A stretch of DNA of 64,000 nt from Chitinophagaceae bacterium UBA7600 (GTDB taxonomy: Bacteria; Bacteroidota; Bacteroidia; Chitinophagales; Chitinophagaceae), in contig DLKC01000066.1 of assembly GCA_002478885.1 (NCBI GenBank), positions 34,840 to 98,839 of the forward strand, in the 5' to 3' direction. Numbering within the stretch: position 1 is the stretch's first letter; the number at the start of each line of letters is the position of its first letter. A program made the translations under genes and the position numbers. Below are positions 1 through 9,400 of this stretch, piece by piece. The notes under the pieces were generated by a model that did not search any database, had not been told where the DNA came from, and saw only the letters and a list, made by a program, of their open reading frames with translations.

Positions 1-693
1 AGTTGCCAGCCCCGGCTGGTTGATGAATTTGGGCTCCAGTTTTTGCATATCCATATATACTTCCGGCTGCCCGTTTTTAAGCCGGTATAATTTACCGCGC
101 AGGTCATTCACAAAAAGGTCGGCACTGTTTGGTTGAAAACCCAACTTGGTAATTCTCGCCATTGGAGCGCTGTCGTTGGAAGCGGGGAACTGTGTAACGG
201 GTTTCAGGTCAACAACAAGATTCGACAATGCAATCGGCTCGGGTATCGGGTTCGCCAGCCCTTTAGCTGTTGCAGGCTTTTCCCCCGCAGACTGGTGCGT
301 ATGCATAAACGCAATCAGTGCATGAATCTCACTGTCGGGTAAATAGCCAAACGAAGGCATTACTATCTTGTATTGCTTCAGCAAATCCTGCGCATCTTTG
401 TCTCCTGACGAGATCACCTCCTGCGGGTTCTTTATATAACGCACCAGCCAGTCGACAGACCGCTTCCCCGTGACTCCACTTAGCTGCGGCCCGATAGCAT
501 CCTGCCTGAAATTGTGGCAACCACTGCAGTTCCTGTTAAATGAAACTTCGCCTGCGGCAATGGTTACAGAATCTTTGGCTATAGCGCTATCGTCAGATAA
601 GGATCCTGGATTGCAGGAGCTTAAAAAAAACACAGATAAATAAGTGCTGCAAATAATAAGGATCGCTTTTCTTATTGCTGGTTGTGGGATCAT
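1..693 (-). CDS. Cytochrome c / glucose-sorbosone dehydrogenase-like lipoprotein, partial (C-terminus outside window)
   Basis: The reading frame begins at the ATG whose complement lies at 691-693 and stays open to the left edge (231 codons visible). The N-terminus has a lipoprotein signal with a likely lipobox LSSC (Cys27), so the protein is probably anchored in the outer membrane or periplasm. A class I cytochrome c domain follows, with heme motif CSGCH at residues 56-60 and a likely axial Met near 112 (VMPSF). From about residue 150 the sequence turns into the start of a beta-propeller like the GSDH/PQQ-sugar dehydrogenase family (segments such as LFVNDLRGKLYRL). Inferred role: periplasmic sugar or aldose oxidation with electrons passed to the attached heme. 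It is 52 nt downstream of the DUF6807 gene on the same strand and is probably the last visible gene of that operon. The same domain kinds recur in the large protein at 6481-9819. Confidence 0.8.
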   Translation of the reverse strand, partial: MIPQPAIRKAILIICSTYLSVFFLSSCNPGSLSDDSAIAKDSVTIAAGEVSFNRNCSGCHNFRQDAIGPQLSGVTGKRSVDWLVRYIKNPQEVISSGDKDAQDLLKQYKIVMPSFGYLPDSEIHALIAFMHTHQSAGEKPATAKGLANPIPEPIALSNLVVDLKPVTQFPASNDSAPMARITKLGFQPNSADLFVNDLRGKLYRLKNGQPEVYMDMQKLEPKFINQPGLAT

Positions 694-745
694 GATTTTA
701 TACAGTTGGCATTTGTTGTTTTAAGAAATGTTGAACGTTAACTGG

Positions 746-1696
746 CTACTGAAGATCGCGGACATATTGATTATACAAATTCTCAAGATCAATATTACTC
801 AATTCATTTTTATGAATAAGTACCCGGTATCTCAGCCGCAACCCTTTCACAGGCACCGGCACAGCTGCATTGCCCGGGTAAACAATATTCTGCATACTTT
901 TTTGTTTGCGCAATATCCATTGGCGCGATAACGCGTGGTCACCGGGAAACACAGCTACACCACTTTTCGGAAAAGCTGCACCATCAAAAGAGCCCGTAAA
1001 ATCCATCCATGGACCTGCCCAAACAGCTGAATCTTTTGCCGTTACCACGCTGTCTGCTGAAAAAAAACCGATATCAGCAGGCAGTTTTAACCGGAGACAA
1101 AAACCGCCATAACCTTTATAATCCGGGGAGCCACCTATCTGCAGGTTGTCTTTTAACGGCGATAGCAAAATATCAAAATCTATTGCGCGGTATTGGCTGG
1201 TGGATTGATTTACTGTAATGGATGTGTGTTCCCGGAATACAGGAACCCGGTTGCTGTCAGTCAACGCTGCTTTCCACAAAACATCCGCAACCAGGCTAAT
1301 GCTTCCCTTCCCGTTTTTTATTTGGGTCTTTGTAACATCCCAGGAAATGCTGTCACAGGTCCAGCCATCGGCTACTTGCCTGCCATTAAACATGATCTGG
1401 TGCCAGGCCCAGAAAATGCCACGGTGATAAGGGTGGTCTTCGGGAAAATCTTCTGTCAGCACGTGCTCATCAAGACTGTAAAGCGGGTGAATATAACCTG
1501 AACGTTCATATTTCCCGTCCAATGCTGTTGGTTGAACCTGGTAGAAAAGAACCTTCTTCCCATGTTCTGTTATTTCAATGCCGGCCTTTGTTTTTTTTGC
1601 TTCGAATGGCTGGCCACGCAGGCCGGTGCAAAACAATACTGCGATGCCAAAAAGCACTATTGAAGGCCGGTATCCTATAAAGTTTTGATCGTACAT
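746..1696 (-). CDS. DUF6807 (PmoA-like) family secreted protein
   Basis: 316 aa with an N-terminal signal or anchor segment (hydrophobic residues about 12-26). The motif DHPYHRGIFWAWHQ (residues 87-100) is the hallmark of the DUF6807 family, formerly labelled methane oxygenase PmoA, a name that misleads because these proteins are not methane monooxygenase subunits. The fold is expected to be beta-sandwich-like, related to galactose-mutarotase-type carbohydrate proteins. Its place in an operon with an SDR and a Gfo/Idh/MocA dehydrogenase (28 nt from the SDR) argues for a role on a sugar or sugar derivative. The exact reaction is unknown. The family call is secure; the function is inference. 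Confidence 0.8.
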   Translation of the reverse strand: MYDQNFIGYRPSIVLFGIAVLFCTGLRGQPFEAKKTKAGIEITEHGKKVLFYQVQPTALDGKYERSGYIHPLYSLDEHVLTEDFPEDHPYHRGIFWAWHQIMFNGRQVADGWTCDSISWDVTKTQIKNGKGSISLVADVLWKAALTDSNRVPVFREHTSITVNQSTSQYRAIDFDILLSPLKDNLQIGGSPDYKGYGGFCLRLKLPADIGFFSADSVVTAKDSAVWAGPWMDFTGSFDGAAFPKSGVAVFPGDHALSRQWILRKQKSMQNIVYPGNAAVPVPVKGLRLRYRVLIHKNELSNIDLENLYNQYVRDLQ

Positions 1697-1724
1697 GTTT
1701 CACCGGGTATGGCCCGTTTTGAAT

Positions 1725-2495
1725 TTATAATCTCGGTATGGTCATGCCACCATCGACCATAATGACCTGGCCGGTCGAATACATAAAATTTCCATTGGCA
1801 AGCGCAGCCACAACTTTCCCAACATCTCCGGGCTCGCCCCAGCGCTGCTGTACACATAAGCCACCTGCAATCAGGTTGTCATACTTTTCTTTAACACCCG
1901 CTGTCATATCGGTACGGATGACACCGGGCCGAACCTCGTACACAGGAATATTATATTCGCCGAGCCGCACCGCAAACAATTGGGTGGCCATGCTCAGGCC
2001 GGCCTTGGATATACAATACTCACCACGGTTTACGGATGCCACTGTTGCCGATATGGAAGAGATATTAATGATACAACCGTTAAATGCATCATCTGCTTTT
2101 TTTTGCCCGATCATCCAGTTGGCGGCTTTTTGTGTAAGAAAATAGGCGCCCTTTAGATTGGTTGAAACGACTTCATCAAAACTTGCTTCGGTTGCTTCAA
2201 GAATGTCTTTGCGTTCTTTGGGAGCCATGCCTGCATTGTTCACCAGCACATGCAGCCGGCCAAAATGTTCCCGCACTTCGTTCATGATTTTATCCCTGTC
2301 TGCCGGTATCGCAACACTGCCACGACAATAGATAACATCATTGCCGGCATCTTTCAGTTGCTTTATTGCATCTGTTACCTCATTTTCATTACGGGTGCCG
2401 TTGATGGCAAGATCAAAACCATTTGCTGCCAGTTGCATGGCAATACCAAAACCAATGCCCCTGCTGCCACCTGTAATTAATGCTACTCTTTTCAT
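1725..2495 (-). CDS. Short-chain dehydrogenase/reductase (3-ketoacyl-ACP reductase-like)
   Basis: 256 aa, the usual length of a classical SDR. It shows the NAD(P)-binding motif TGGSRGIG (residues 8-15), NNAG (86-89) and the catalytic Ser147, Tyr160 and Lys164 (YCISK). The context (Gfo/Idh/MocA dehydrogenase 15 nt upstream, DUF6807 protein 28 nt downstream, same strand) suggests it oxidises or reduces a sugar or polyol rather than a fatty-acid intermediate, although databases often name it 3-ketoacyl-ACP reductase. It is probably cytoplasmic, since no signal peptide is seen. The fold and cofactor call is firm; the substrate is not known. Confidence 0.85.
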   Translation of the reverse strand: MKRVALITGGSRGIGFGIAMQLAANGFDLAINGTRNENEVTDAIKQLKDAGNDVIYCRGSVAIPADRDKIMNEVREHFGRLHVLVNNAGMAPKERKDILEATEASFDEVVSTNLKGAYFLTQKAANWMIGQKKADDAFNGCIINISSISATVASVNRGEYCISKAGLSMATQLFAVRLGEYNIPVYEVRPGVIRTDMTAGVKEKYDNLIAGGLCVQQRWGEPGDVGKVVAALANGNFMYSTGQVIMVDGGMTIPRL

Positions 2496-2510
2496 CTGCT
2501 TCGTTGTTAA

Positions 2511-3656
2511 TTATAATGCTGGTATATCAACCCAACACTTTTTACTCCAGCTTTCCAGCCCTTTTACCGCAAGTTGCACACCTTTAGCGCCTTCATACAT
2601 ATTCCATGGAAATGCATCACCTTTTACCACATGTTTTAAAAATAGTTCCCACTGTACTTTAAAAGCGTTCTCGTAATTTTCCTGCTCCGGGATCTTTGAC
2701 CAGCCTTCGAAAAAGTTGATTGGTTGCGGAATATCGGGATTCCATACAGGCTTTGGCGTATTGCCATAGTGCTGGATATAACATTCGCGCAAACCGGCAA
2801 CAGCAGAGCCTTTTGTGCCATCGACCTGCAGCGTTAAAAGGTCATCGCGTCGCACCCTCACCGCCCACGACGAATTGAACTGCGCAATAATATCGCCTTC
2901 CAGTTCGAATGTTGCATAGGCTGCATCATCTGCTGTGCACGAATACGGCTTTCCCTGTTCATCGATTCTTTGCGGAATATGTGTGGCGCCCAAACAGGAA
3001 ACAGCTTTTACTTTTCCAAAAACATTGTCGAGCAGGTAGCGCCAGTGGCAAAGCATGTCCACTATAATACCACCACCATCTTCTTTCCGGTAATTCCAGG
3101 AGGGGCGCTGCGCAGGGATAGTCTCGCCTTCGAACACCCAGTACCCAAACTCACCGCGTATCGAAAGTATCTTCCCAAAAAATCCCTGCTGTATCAACCG
3201 TTGTATTTTAAGTATGCCGGGCAACCAGAGCTTATCCTGCACCACGCCATGTTTTACGCCTGCATTCTCACAAAGATGGTACAGCCCCATCGCTTCATCA
3301 ATGTCAGTTGCAACCGGCTTTTCACAGTAGATATGTTTGCCCGCTGCAACTGCTTTCTTTACTGCGTTGGAGCGCCTTGTGGTTGTTTGCGCGTCGAAAT
3401 AGATAATGTTGCCGGCATCAGCCAGTACCGCATCAAGGTCGGTGCTCATCTTTGTTATACCAGATAATGCGCAAAGATTTTTCAACTTGTTTTCATCACG
3501 TCCAACGAGCACAGGATCGGGCATAATCGTTTCGCCGGCATTTATTTTTACGCCCCCTTGTTTTATGATTGCTGCAATGGATCGCAACAGGTGCTGGTTC
3601 GTTCCCATTCGCCCTGTAACGCCATTCATAATAATACCCACTTTGTGTTCTTTCAT
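2511..3656 (-). CDS. Gfo/Idh/MocA-family oxidoreductase
   Basis: 381 aa. The N-terminal Rossmann segment reads VGIIMNGVTGRMG (about residues 6-18). The family signature EKP, whose Lys is catalytic in the family, is at 112-114. The alpha/beta C-terminal domain follows, with Asp and His in VDMLCHW (about residue 200). These enzymes oxidise sugar or inositol carbons with NAD(P), sometimes to 3-keto sugars. It is the first gene of the unit 3656-746 and carries a 14-bp perfect palindrome about 50 nt upstream. The GH88 and isomerase genes lie on the same strand 257 nt further upstream. No export signal, so cytoplasmic. The family is certain; the substrate is unassigned. Confidence 0.88.
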   Translation of the reverse strand: MKEHKVGIIMNGVTGRMGTNQHLLRSIAAIIKQGGVKINAGETIMPDPVLVGRDENKLKNLCALSGITKMSTDLDAVLADAGNIIYFDAQTTTRRSNAVKKAVAAGKHIYCEKPVATDIDEAMGLYHLCENAGVKHGVVQDKLWLPGILKIQRLIQQGFFGKILSIRGEFGYWVFEGETIPAQRPSWNYRKEDGGGIIVDMLCHWRYLLDNVFGKVKAVSCLGATHIPQRIDEQGKPYSCTADDAAYATFELEGDIIAQFNSSWAVRVRRDDLLTLQVDGTKGSAVAGLRECYIQHYGNTPKPVWNPDIPQPINFFEGWSKIPEQENYENAFKVQWELFLKHVVKGDAFPWNMYEGAKGVQLAVKGLESWSKKCWVDIPAL

Positions 3657-3705
3657 TTGCAGTCTTTTTTATTTTTTTGTTACCGGCATTGGTTCTTTTG
3701 GCAAT

Positions 3706-3719
3706 CCCGTACGTACGGG
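3706..3719. promoter_or_regulatory. 14-bp perfect palindrome upstream of the Gfo/Idh/MocA gene
   Basis: CCCGTACGTACGGG is a perfect palindrome centred about 56 nt upstream of the ATG of the dehydrogenase gene. It has no T-run and no loop, so it is more like a dimeric repressor operator than a terminator. The regulator is unknown; no transcription-factor gene is adjacent. Confidence 0.35.
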
Positions 3720-3820
3720 GTGCTGTTACTCACCTGATCGCCCGGAACATCTTTGATAAGATCGTGAAAGGTGAGATAATCTTACGCTTTACCTTTTACG
3801 TCTCTCGAATACAGATTTAC

Positions 3821-3876
3821 CGCACAAGTGTGCGACGCAACCAAAGATTAATAGTAATTCCACAGCCCGACCCATA
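3821..3876 (+). repeat. Interspersed repeat family A, solo right arm
   Basis: Contains CACAAGTGTGCGACGCAACC (3823-3842) and ends in a degenerate outer arm (CCACAGCCCGACCC). It lies between the isomerase stop and the dehydrogenase start. Confidence 0.75.
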
Positions 3877-3913
3877 AAAATATAATCACTTATACAATTA
3901 ATGGAAAGGCTGT

Positions 3914-4744
3914 TCACGAATGTTCCGCGTATGCCTTCACGATCTTTTTAAGAAACAGCTCCTGGTCCTCCTTCCAGTACTTGTTGGAAAATATCTCTAC
4001 TTCATTAAAGCCGTTAAAGCCTGTTGTTTCTACCCACGACCTGATTTGTTTAATGGGAATACATCCTTCGCCCATCAGCCCACGGTCTAACAACAAATCG
4101 GTTGTGGGCATTTTCCAGTCGCAGATATGAAACGCAAACAGGTTGTCATTTTTACCACAGCGGCTTATTTCCTGTTCGAGCGAATTATCCCACCAGGTAT
4201 GATACACGTCAACTGCCACGCCAACCCATGGTGAATTCAAAGCCTCAGCCATATCATTGGCTTGTGCCAGCGTATTGATTGCCGAGCGTGTGTCGGCATA
4301 CATCGGGTGCAGGGGTTCAATCGCCAACTTTACGCCGGCTGCTGCTGCATAAGGCAGTACAGTTGCAATGCCATCATGAATTTGTTTTCTTGATTCATTC
4401 AAAGACTGCAAAGGATCTGCACCGCAAACAAGCACGATCAGCGATGTTCCCAGCTGCGCAGCTTCTTCAATCGCTCTTTTGTTATCATCAATGGCCGCCA
4501 TTCTTTTTGCCGCATCTGTATGTGGAAAAAATCCTCCCCTGCAAAGCGACACAATGCTGAGGTCATAATCGCGTAACATGCGGCCCGTGTCTTGGATATT
4601 TCTTCCTTGCAATGCATCGCGCCACACCGTAATACCTTTTACACCTGCGGCCGAAAAATGCTTTGCAGCAGTTTCAACATCCCATGGTTTTGTAGTAATG
4701 GTATGGATGCACAATCTTGAAAGGTCGCTCATTTCGTTTTGCAT
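3914..4744 (-). CDS. Sugar phosphate isomerase/epimerase (xylose-isomerase-like TIM barrel)
   Basis: 276 aa AP_endonuc_2/xylose-isomerase-like TIM barrel. Likely metal or catalytic residues sit at the usual strand ends: Glu in AIEPLHP, Asp in AVDVYHTWW, His in FAFHICDW and Glu in NEVEIF. The start codon overlaps the stop of the GH88 gene by one base (TAATG), which implies translational coupling, so the two act together. Expected reaction: isomerisation or epimerisation of a keto- or aldo-sugar released by the hydrolase. Cytoplasmic. A similar closing motif (YWKEDQ or YWKEDA) occurs in the isomerase at 12748-13692. Confidence 0.82.
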   Translation of the reverse strand: MQNEMSDLSRLCIHTITTKPWDVETAAKHFSAAGVKGITVWRDALQGRNIQDTGRMLRDYDLSIVSLCRGGFFPHTDAAKRMAAIDDNKRAIEEAAQLGTSLIVLVCGADPLQSLNESRKQIHDGIATVLPYAAAAGVKLAIEPLHPMYADTRSAINTLAQANDMAEALNSPWVGVAVDVYHTWWDNSLEQEISRCGKNDNLFAFHICDWKMPTTDLLLDRGLMGEGCIPIKQIRSWVETTGFNGFNEVEIFSNKYWKEDQELFLKKIVKAYAEHS

Positions 4745-6123
4745 TACCCTATGTTGAAAAAAGTATGATACGTATCGCTATTGATGATCCGCTGTATATA
4801 AAGCGCCGCCTCTCTCGCATGGTAATCGCCCCACATGCTTGACTCGCCGTAAGGAATCTTACTTCCGGCAGGAATATGATCCCAACCATTGGGGCGGTGA
4901 TAAATCGAATGTAACAACAAGCCCTGGTGATTGTCTCTTATACTCAGGTAAGGCTCCTCAAAAATGGTATCCAAAACGGTAAGCCCTGCCTGCCAGTATC
5001 GGTCGCCGGTTTGCTGTTCTCCTTTTTGTTGCAGGTATCTTCCCAGCCTTAACAATCCTTGTGCGGCAATCGCTGCAGCGGAACTGTCTACCGGCTCATA
5101 GGCATTAAACGGGTCGGCCGGTTTATGCAGGTAGTCGCCAAGTTGATGAAGATCGGGTGCGCCGGTATCCCAGTAGGGTACACCATCAGAAGGGGTGTTA
5201 TCAATATAAAAGTCGCAGGTAGCTTTTGCTGTTTTTAGCATAAGCGAAAGAAGATCTGGCTTTGGCAAGAATGGTCTTAGCGCTTCTTCATCAATTGTAT
5301 CAAACCATTCCAGTTCTTCTGCAAAGCCGCACATGGCCCAGGCCAATCCTCTTGTCCACGTGGTAAAACCAGAATAACCCTGTTGCGAATTGGGGCAACG
5401 GAAATTCCCATCCTTTACATTAAAAACACTTTCGTGTGCGGTTCGTCCCCATACATCATAAGTGTCGCGGCCTTCGCCATAAAAAACGGCATACTTTGCC
5501 GTAGACTGTATATGTTTGATTGCCCGCTCGAGCAGGCTTATTTTTATATCACCCTCTGCCTGTAAAACATGGCCAAGGCTATGGCTCAGGATCAAGGCCC
5601 GCACAGAACGGATCGTATCTACAAACAGCGAGTGTGCCCCGTTAAAGGAATGAATAAAACCGCCGTCTTTTATACTGGTCCACCGGCTGGCCTGCACAGC
5701 GCCGGAGATTTTTAGTGCGAGCTCGTAAAAATTTTTCTCCCACTCATTGTAAGTGGTTTTGCCTTCGTGCATCAGCCGGAGCAGGTTGCCATAAGTGCTT
5801 ACATTATTAAATCCGTGATCGTGCACACCGGTATGGCTGATATGCGGCGCCATTGCTGCAACAGTTTGTTTTCGTCCAAGCTCAAGCATGGTAGTATCGC
5901 CTGTTGCATCAAACTGTAAAATAGCCGCGCCATATTGAAAACCCTGTGTCCATTCTGTCCATCCTCTTGTTGTGTAATGCCCGTCTACAGTAAAAACAGG
6001 CGATCCTTTTGTCGCGTCATAATGCTTTTCGAGCAACCCGATTTTTGCAGCGGAAAGCTCCCAGAACCTGTTGAGTTTTTTAGTAAGACCGGCTGGCTTT
6101 AAATCGTTATTAATATGGATCAT
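4744..6123 (-). CDS. Glycoside hydrolase family 88 (unsaturated glucuronyl hydrolase-like)
   Basis: About 459 aa from the Met at 6123; the open frame extends upstream to a TTG at 6342. Family signatures include TRGWTEWTQGFQYGA near the N-terminus, GVHDHGFNNVSTYGNL (with a candidate catalytic Asp) and QGYSGFTTWTRGLAWA in the middle, consistent with an (alpha/alpha)6 barrel. GH88 enzymes hydrate the 4,5-double bond of unsaturated uronic acids left by polysaccharide lyases. Start choice: the frame upstream of about 6300 reads through a repeat element, so the longest version is unlikely. The Mets at 6291 and 6252 are alternatives; the 6252 version has a hydrophobic stretch. Coupled to the isomerase gene by a one-base overlap. 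GH105 is a less likely alternative. Confidence 0.78.
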   Translation of the reverse strand: MIHINNDLKPAGLTKKLNRFWELSAAKIGLLEKHYDATKGSPVFTVDGHYTTRGWTEWTQGFQYGAAILQFDATGDTTMLELGRKQTVAAMAPHISHTGVHDHGFNNVSTYGNLLRLMHEGKTTYNEWEKNFYELALKISGAVQASRWTSIKDGGFIHSFNGAHSLFVDTIRSVRALILSHSLGHVLQAEGDIKISLLERAIKHIQSTAKYAVFYGEGRDTYDVWGRTAHESVFNVKDGNFRCPNSQQGYSGFTTWTRGLAWAMCGFAEELEWFDTIDEEALRPFLPKPDLLSLMLKTAKATCDFYIDNTPSDGVPYWDTGAPDLHQLGDYLHKPADPFNAYEPVDSSAAAIAAQGLLRLGRYLQQKGEQQTGDRYWQAGLTVLDTIFEEPYLSIRDNHQGLLLHSIYHRPNGWDHIPAGSKIPYGESSMWGDYHAREAALYIQRIINSDTYHTFFNIG

Positions 6124-6302
6124 GCTTACGAAACTTTTGGGTAACCCTGTTTTTATATGCTGAAGCGAAAAGATAAATTTATTTTTTTGTTCGGCTACTA
6201 TGATCGATAAAAAAATCATCGCTGCGTATGTTAGTGTGTGCTTGCATGGCATGTCAAGGATTTTTGGGACAAGCATTTGTTCTTTGGTCATCGTTGTTCT
6301 GC

Positions 6303-6376
6303 AAAAGTGTGCGATGCCGGATAAGCCGGCACTATCGCGCAACAGTCGATGCCACGAAGTATAAAGCCTGGCCCAA
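6303..6376 (+). repeat. Interspersed repeat family A, solo arm carrying the extra palindrome (type B)
   Basis: Reads GTGCGA, then TGCCGGATAAGCCGGCA and CTATCG, then CGCAACAG and TCGATGCCA. It is an ordinary family-A arm with about 23 nt of hairpin-forming sequence placed between GTGCGA and CGCAAC. It sits in the divergent promoter region of the GH88 and ThuA genes. Confidence 0.75.
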
Positions 6377-6480
6377 AATATATTGCTCCTTTCATCCCAA
6401 AGAAAACCCGATAAGTGTCAGGTAAACATTTTTATAATATCTTTCCATTTCCAATTAAATCACCCTTTTATTACCGATCG

Positions 6481-9400
6481 ATGAACAAAATTGCTTCTGC
6501 CATTTGCCTTGCAATGGCTATGATATTTTTTTATGGCTGCCAGTCAGACTCCGGCGGCCGCAAAATATTGGTCTTTACCAAAACAAAAGGCTATCACCAC
6601 GAATCTATTCCCGCTGGCGTGGCAGCTATAAGACAGCTTGGAAAAGACAACAACTTTGGCGTTGATACAACCGATGATGCAAGTGCATTCAACGACGACA
6701 ATTTGAAAAAATACCGTGCGGTTGTTTTTTTAAGCACTACGGGAAACATCCTGAACTCAGACCAGCAGGTAGCTTTTCAGCGCTATATAGAAGCAGGCGG
6801 TGGTTTTATGGGTATTCATGCCGCGGCCGATGCGGAATACAACTGGGCATGGTACAATAAGCTGGTGGGCGCGTACTTTAAAAGTCACCCGGGTAACCCG
6901 AATGTGCGTACAGCTACCGTTAATGTAAAAGATACCGGCAATATTGCCATGAAAGGTATTCCCGAAAAATGGCAGCGTACCGATGAATGGTATAATTATA
7001 AAAATATCAATGCCGACCTTAACGTGGTAGCCACACTTGACGAAGACAGTTATGAAGGTGGCGAGAACGGCAAAGACCACCCTATTGCCTGGTGGCATGA
7101 TTATGATGGTGGCCGCGCATTCTATACCGGTGGCGGGCACACAACAGAAAGCTTTAGTGAGCCTTTATTCCTTAAGCACCTTGCCGGTGGCATTGCATAT
7201 GCCATGGGCGCTGATTCTTTAAAACTCGATTATACCAAAGCCTATGCTACAAAAGCACCGGAAGAAAACAGGTTCACCAAAACGGTGTTGACCAATGACC
7301 TGAATGAGCCGATGGAAATTGCCGTTACTCCGAACAAAACCGTTTACATTATTGAACGCTCCGGTAATTTTTATGCCTACAATCCAACAGCCAATACCAC
7401 CAAACTGGTACACAAATTCAAAGTATTGCCCGATACAAAAGAAGCTTTTGGCAATGGCTTGCTGGGCATGACCATCGATCCTGACTTTGCGACCAACAAA
7501 TTCATATACTTTTTCTACTCACCCGATTCGTTACCGACACCTACGCACCAGGATATTTCAAGATTTAAAATGATCACCGAAGACTCTATCGACCTGGCTT
7601 CGGAAAAAGTGATCATACAGGTACCGATTGATCCTGAAGTAAGCGCACATACCGGTGGTTCGCTGGCATGGGATAAAAACAAGAACCTCTTTATCTCCAC
7701 CGGCGACAATACCGTTCCTTTTGAATCGAATGGGTATGCGCCATTGGATGAAAGGCCGGGCAGGAAAACATTTGATGCGCAGCGCTCTGCCGCCAATGCC
7801 AATGATCTTCGCGGTAAGGTGATACGCATTCATCCCGAAGCTGATGGCAGTTACACGATACCCGATGGGAACCTTTTTCCCAAAGGAACAGCTGGCACAA
7901 GGCCCGAAATCTATACCATGGGGTGCCGCAACCCTTACCGCATCGCCGTTAACCAGGCAACATCAACATTATACTGGGGAGAGGTTGGTCCGGATGCAGG
8001 CGAAGATTCCAAAGTAGACCCGAGAGGGTATGATGAATTTAACCAGGCTAAAAAGGCCGGTAATTATGGCTGGCCATATTTTGTGGGCGACAGCAAGGCA
8101 TACCACGATTCTGACTTTGCCACGCATGCCATCGGCGACCTCTTTGATGTAAATGGCCCTGAGAATAATTCTCCCAACAATGACGGTATCAAAAAACTGC
8201 CACCCGCAACAAAGGCGATGATCTGGTACCCCTATGGTTTATCAAAAGAATATCCGGAGCTGGCAGATGGCGGCAGAACGGCTATTGCCGGGTATTTTTA
8301 TCACTATGATAAAGCACTGGCCAAAAAGAACAGTATCCCGGCTTACTACGACAACGTGTTATTCGTAATGGACTGGATGCGCAACTGGATATTTGCTGTG
8401 CGTTTCGATGAGAACGAAAACTACAAACGCATGGAAGCCTTTATGCCTTTAACCGGCGACTTCAGGAGGCCGATCGATATGGACATAACACCCGATGGCA
8501 TCATGTATGTGCTCGAATATGGTACGGTGTATGGCGCAGACAACGACGATGCGAGGCTCGTACGTGTTGACTACAACGATGGCAACCGTGCACCCGTTGC
8601 AAAAATTACAGCAAAAGACACGATCGGTTTAACACCGCTGAAAGTGAGCTTCGATAGCAAAAACAGTTATGACAATGATGAAGATGACCAGCTGAAATAT
8701 GAATGGATATTTGAGGGAAGTAAAGTGGCTTCCACAGATGCAAAAACGGAATACACTTTTGCCAACAAAGGGGTCTATAAAGTAACATTGAAGGTCACCG
8801 ACCCTTCAGGGTTAAGTTCAACGGATACTATGACCATTAAAGCTGGCAATACTGCGCCGGTAGTAAACATCAGCACCACGGGTAACAGCTCCTTCTATTT
8901 TGATGCAACCTCGCTCGACTATGCGGTGGACGTAAAAGATCAGGAAGACGCCGGTGTCGATCCGCAGAAGCTGCAGGTAAAACTCGAATACCTGCCAAAA
9001 GAAGCAGGTAGTTACAAAACGGTAAATGGCCAGGGTATTTGGGTTACGCCGGCTAAAGATCTTATACAGGCCAGCGATTGCAAGGCCTGTCATCAATTGG
9101 ATAAATATGTTTTGGGCCCCGCTTTTCTTGATGTCTCCAAAAAGTATGACAGCAAGCCGGAAACCATATCAAAGCTTGCGGCCAAGATCATCTCCGGTGG
9201 CACAGGTGTGTGGGGCAACACGCATTACATGACGGCTCACCCGCAGTTGAGTAAAGACCAGGCAAGCACTATTGTAAAATATATTCTCTCGCTTAAAGAC
9301 CAGCAGACAAAAGATAGCCTGCCCGCGAAAGGAACTGTTGCCGCTGCCGGCAAACAGGGAGGTACCTATGTGCTGTCGGCCACTTACACCGATAACGGCA

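Noticed and set aside
746..1696. Methane monooxygenase subunit (PmoA)
   Set aside because: The old family name is misleading; the motif is that of DUF6807 and the context is carbohydrate metabolism.
6124..6342. Long N-terminal extension of the GH88 protein
   Set aside because: The far upstream part is translated repeat DNA from a TTG start, and family similarity begins after the Met at 6123.
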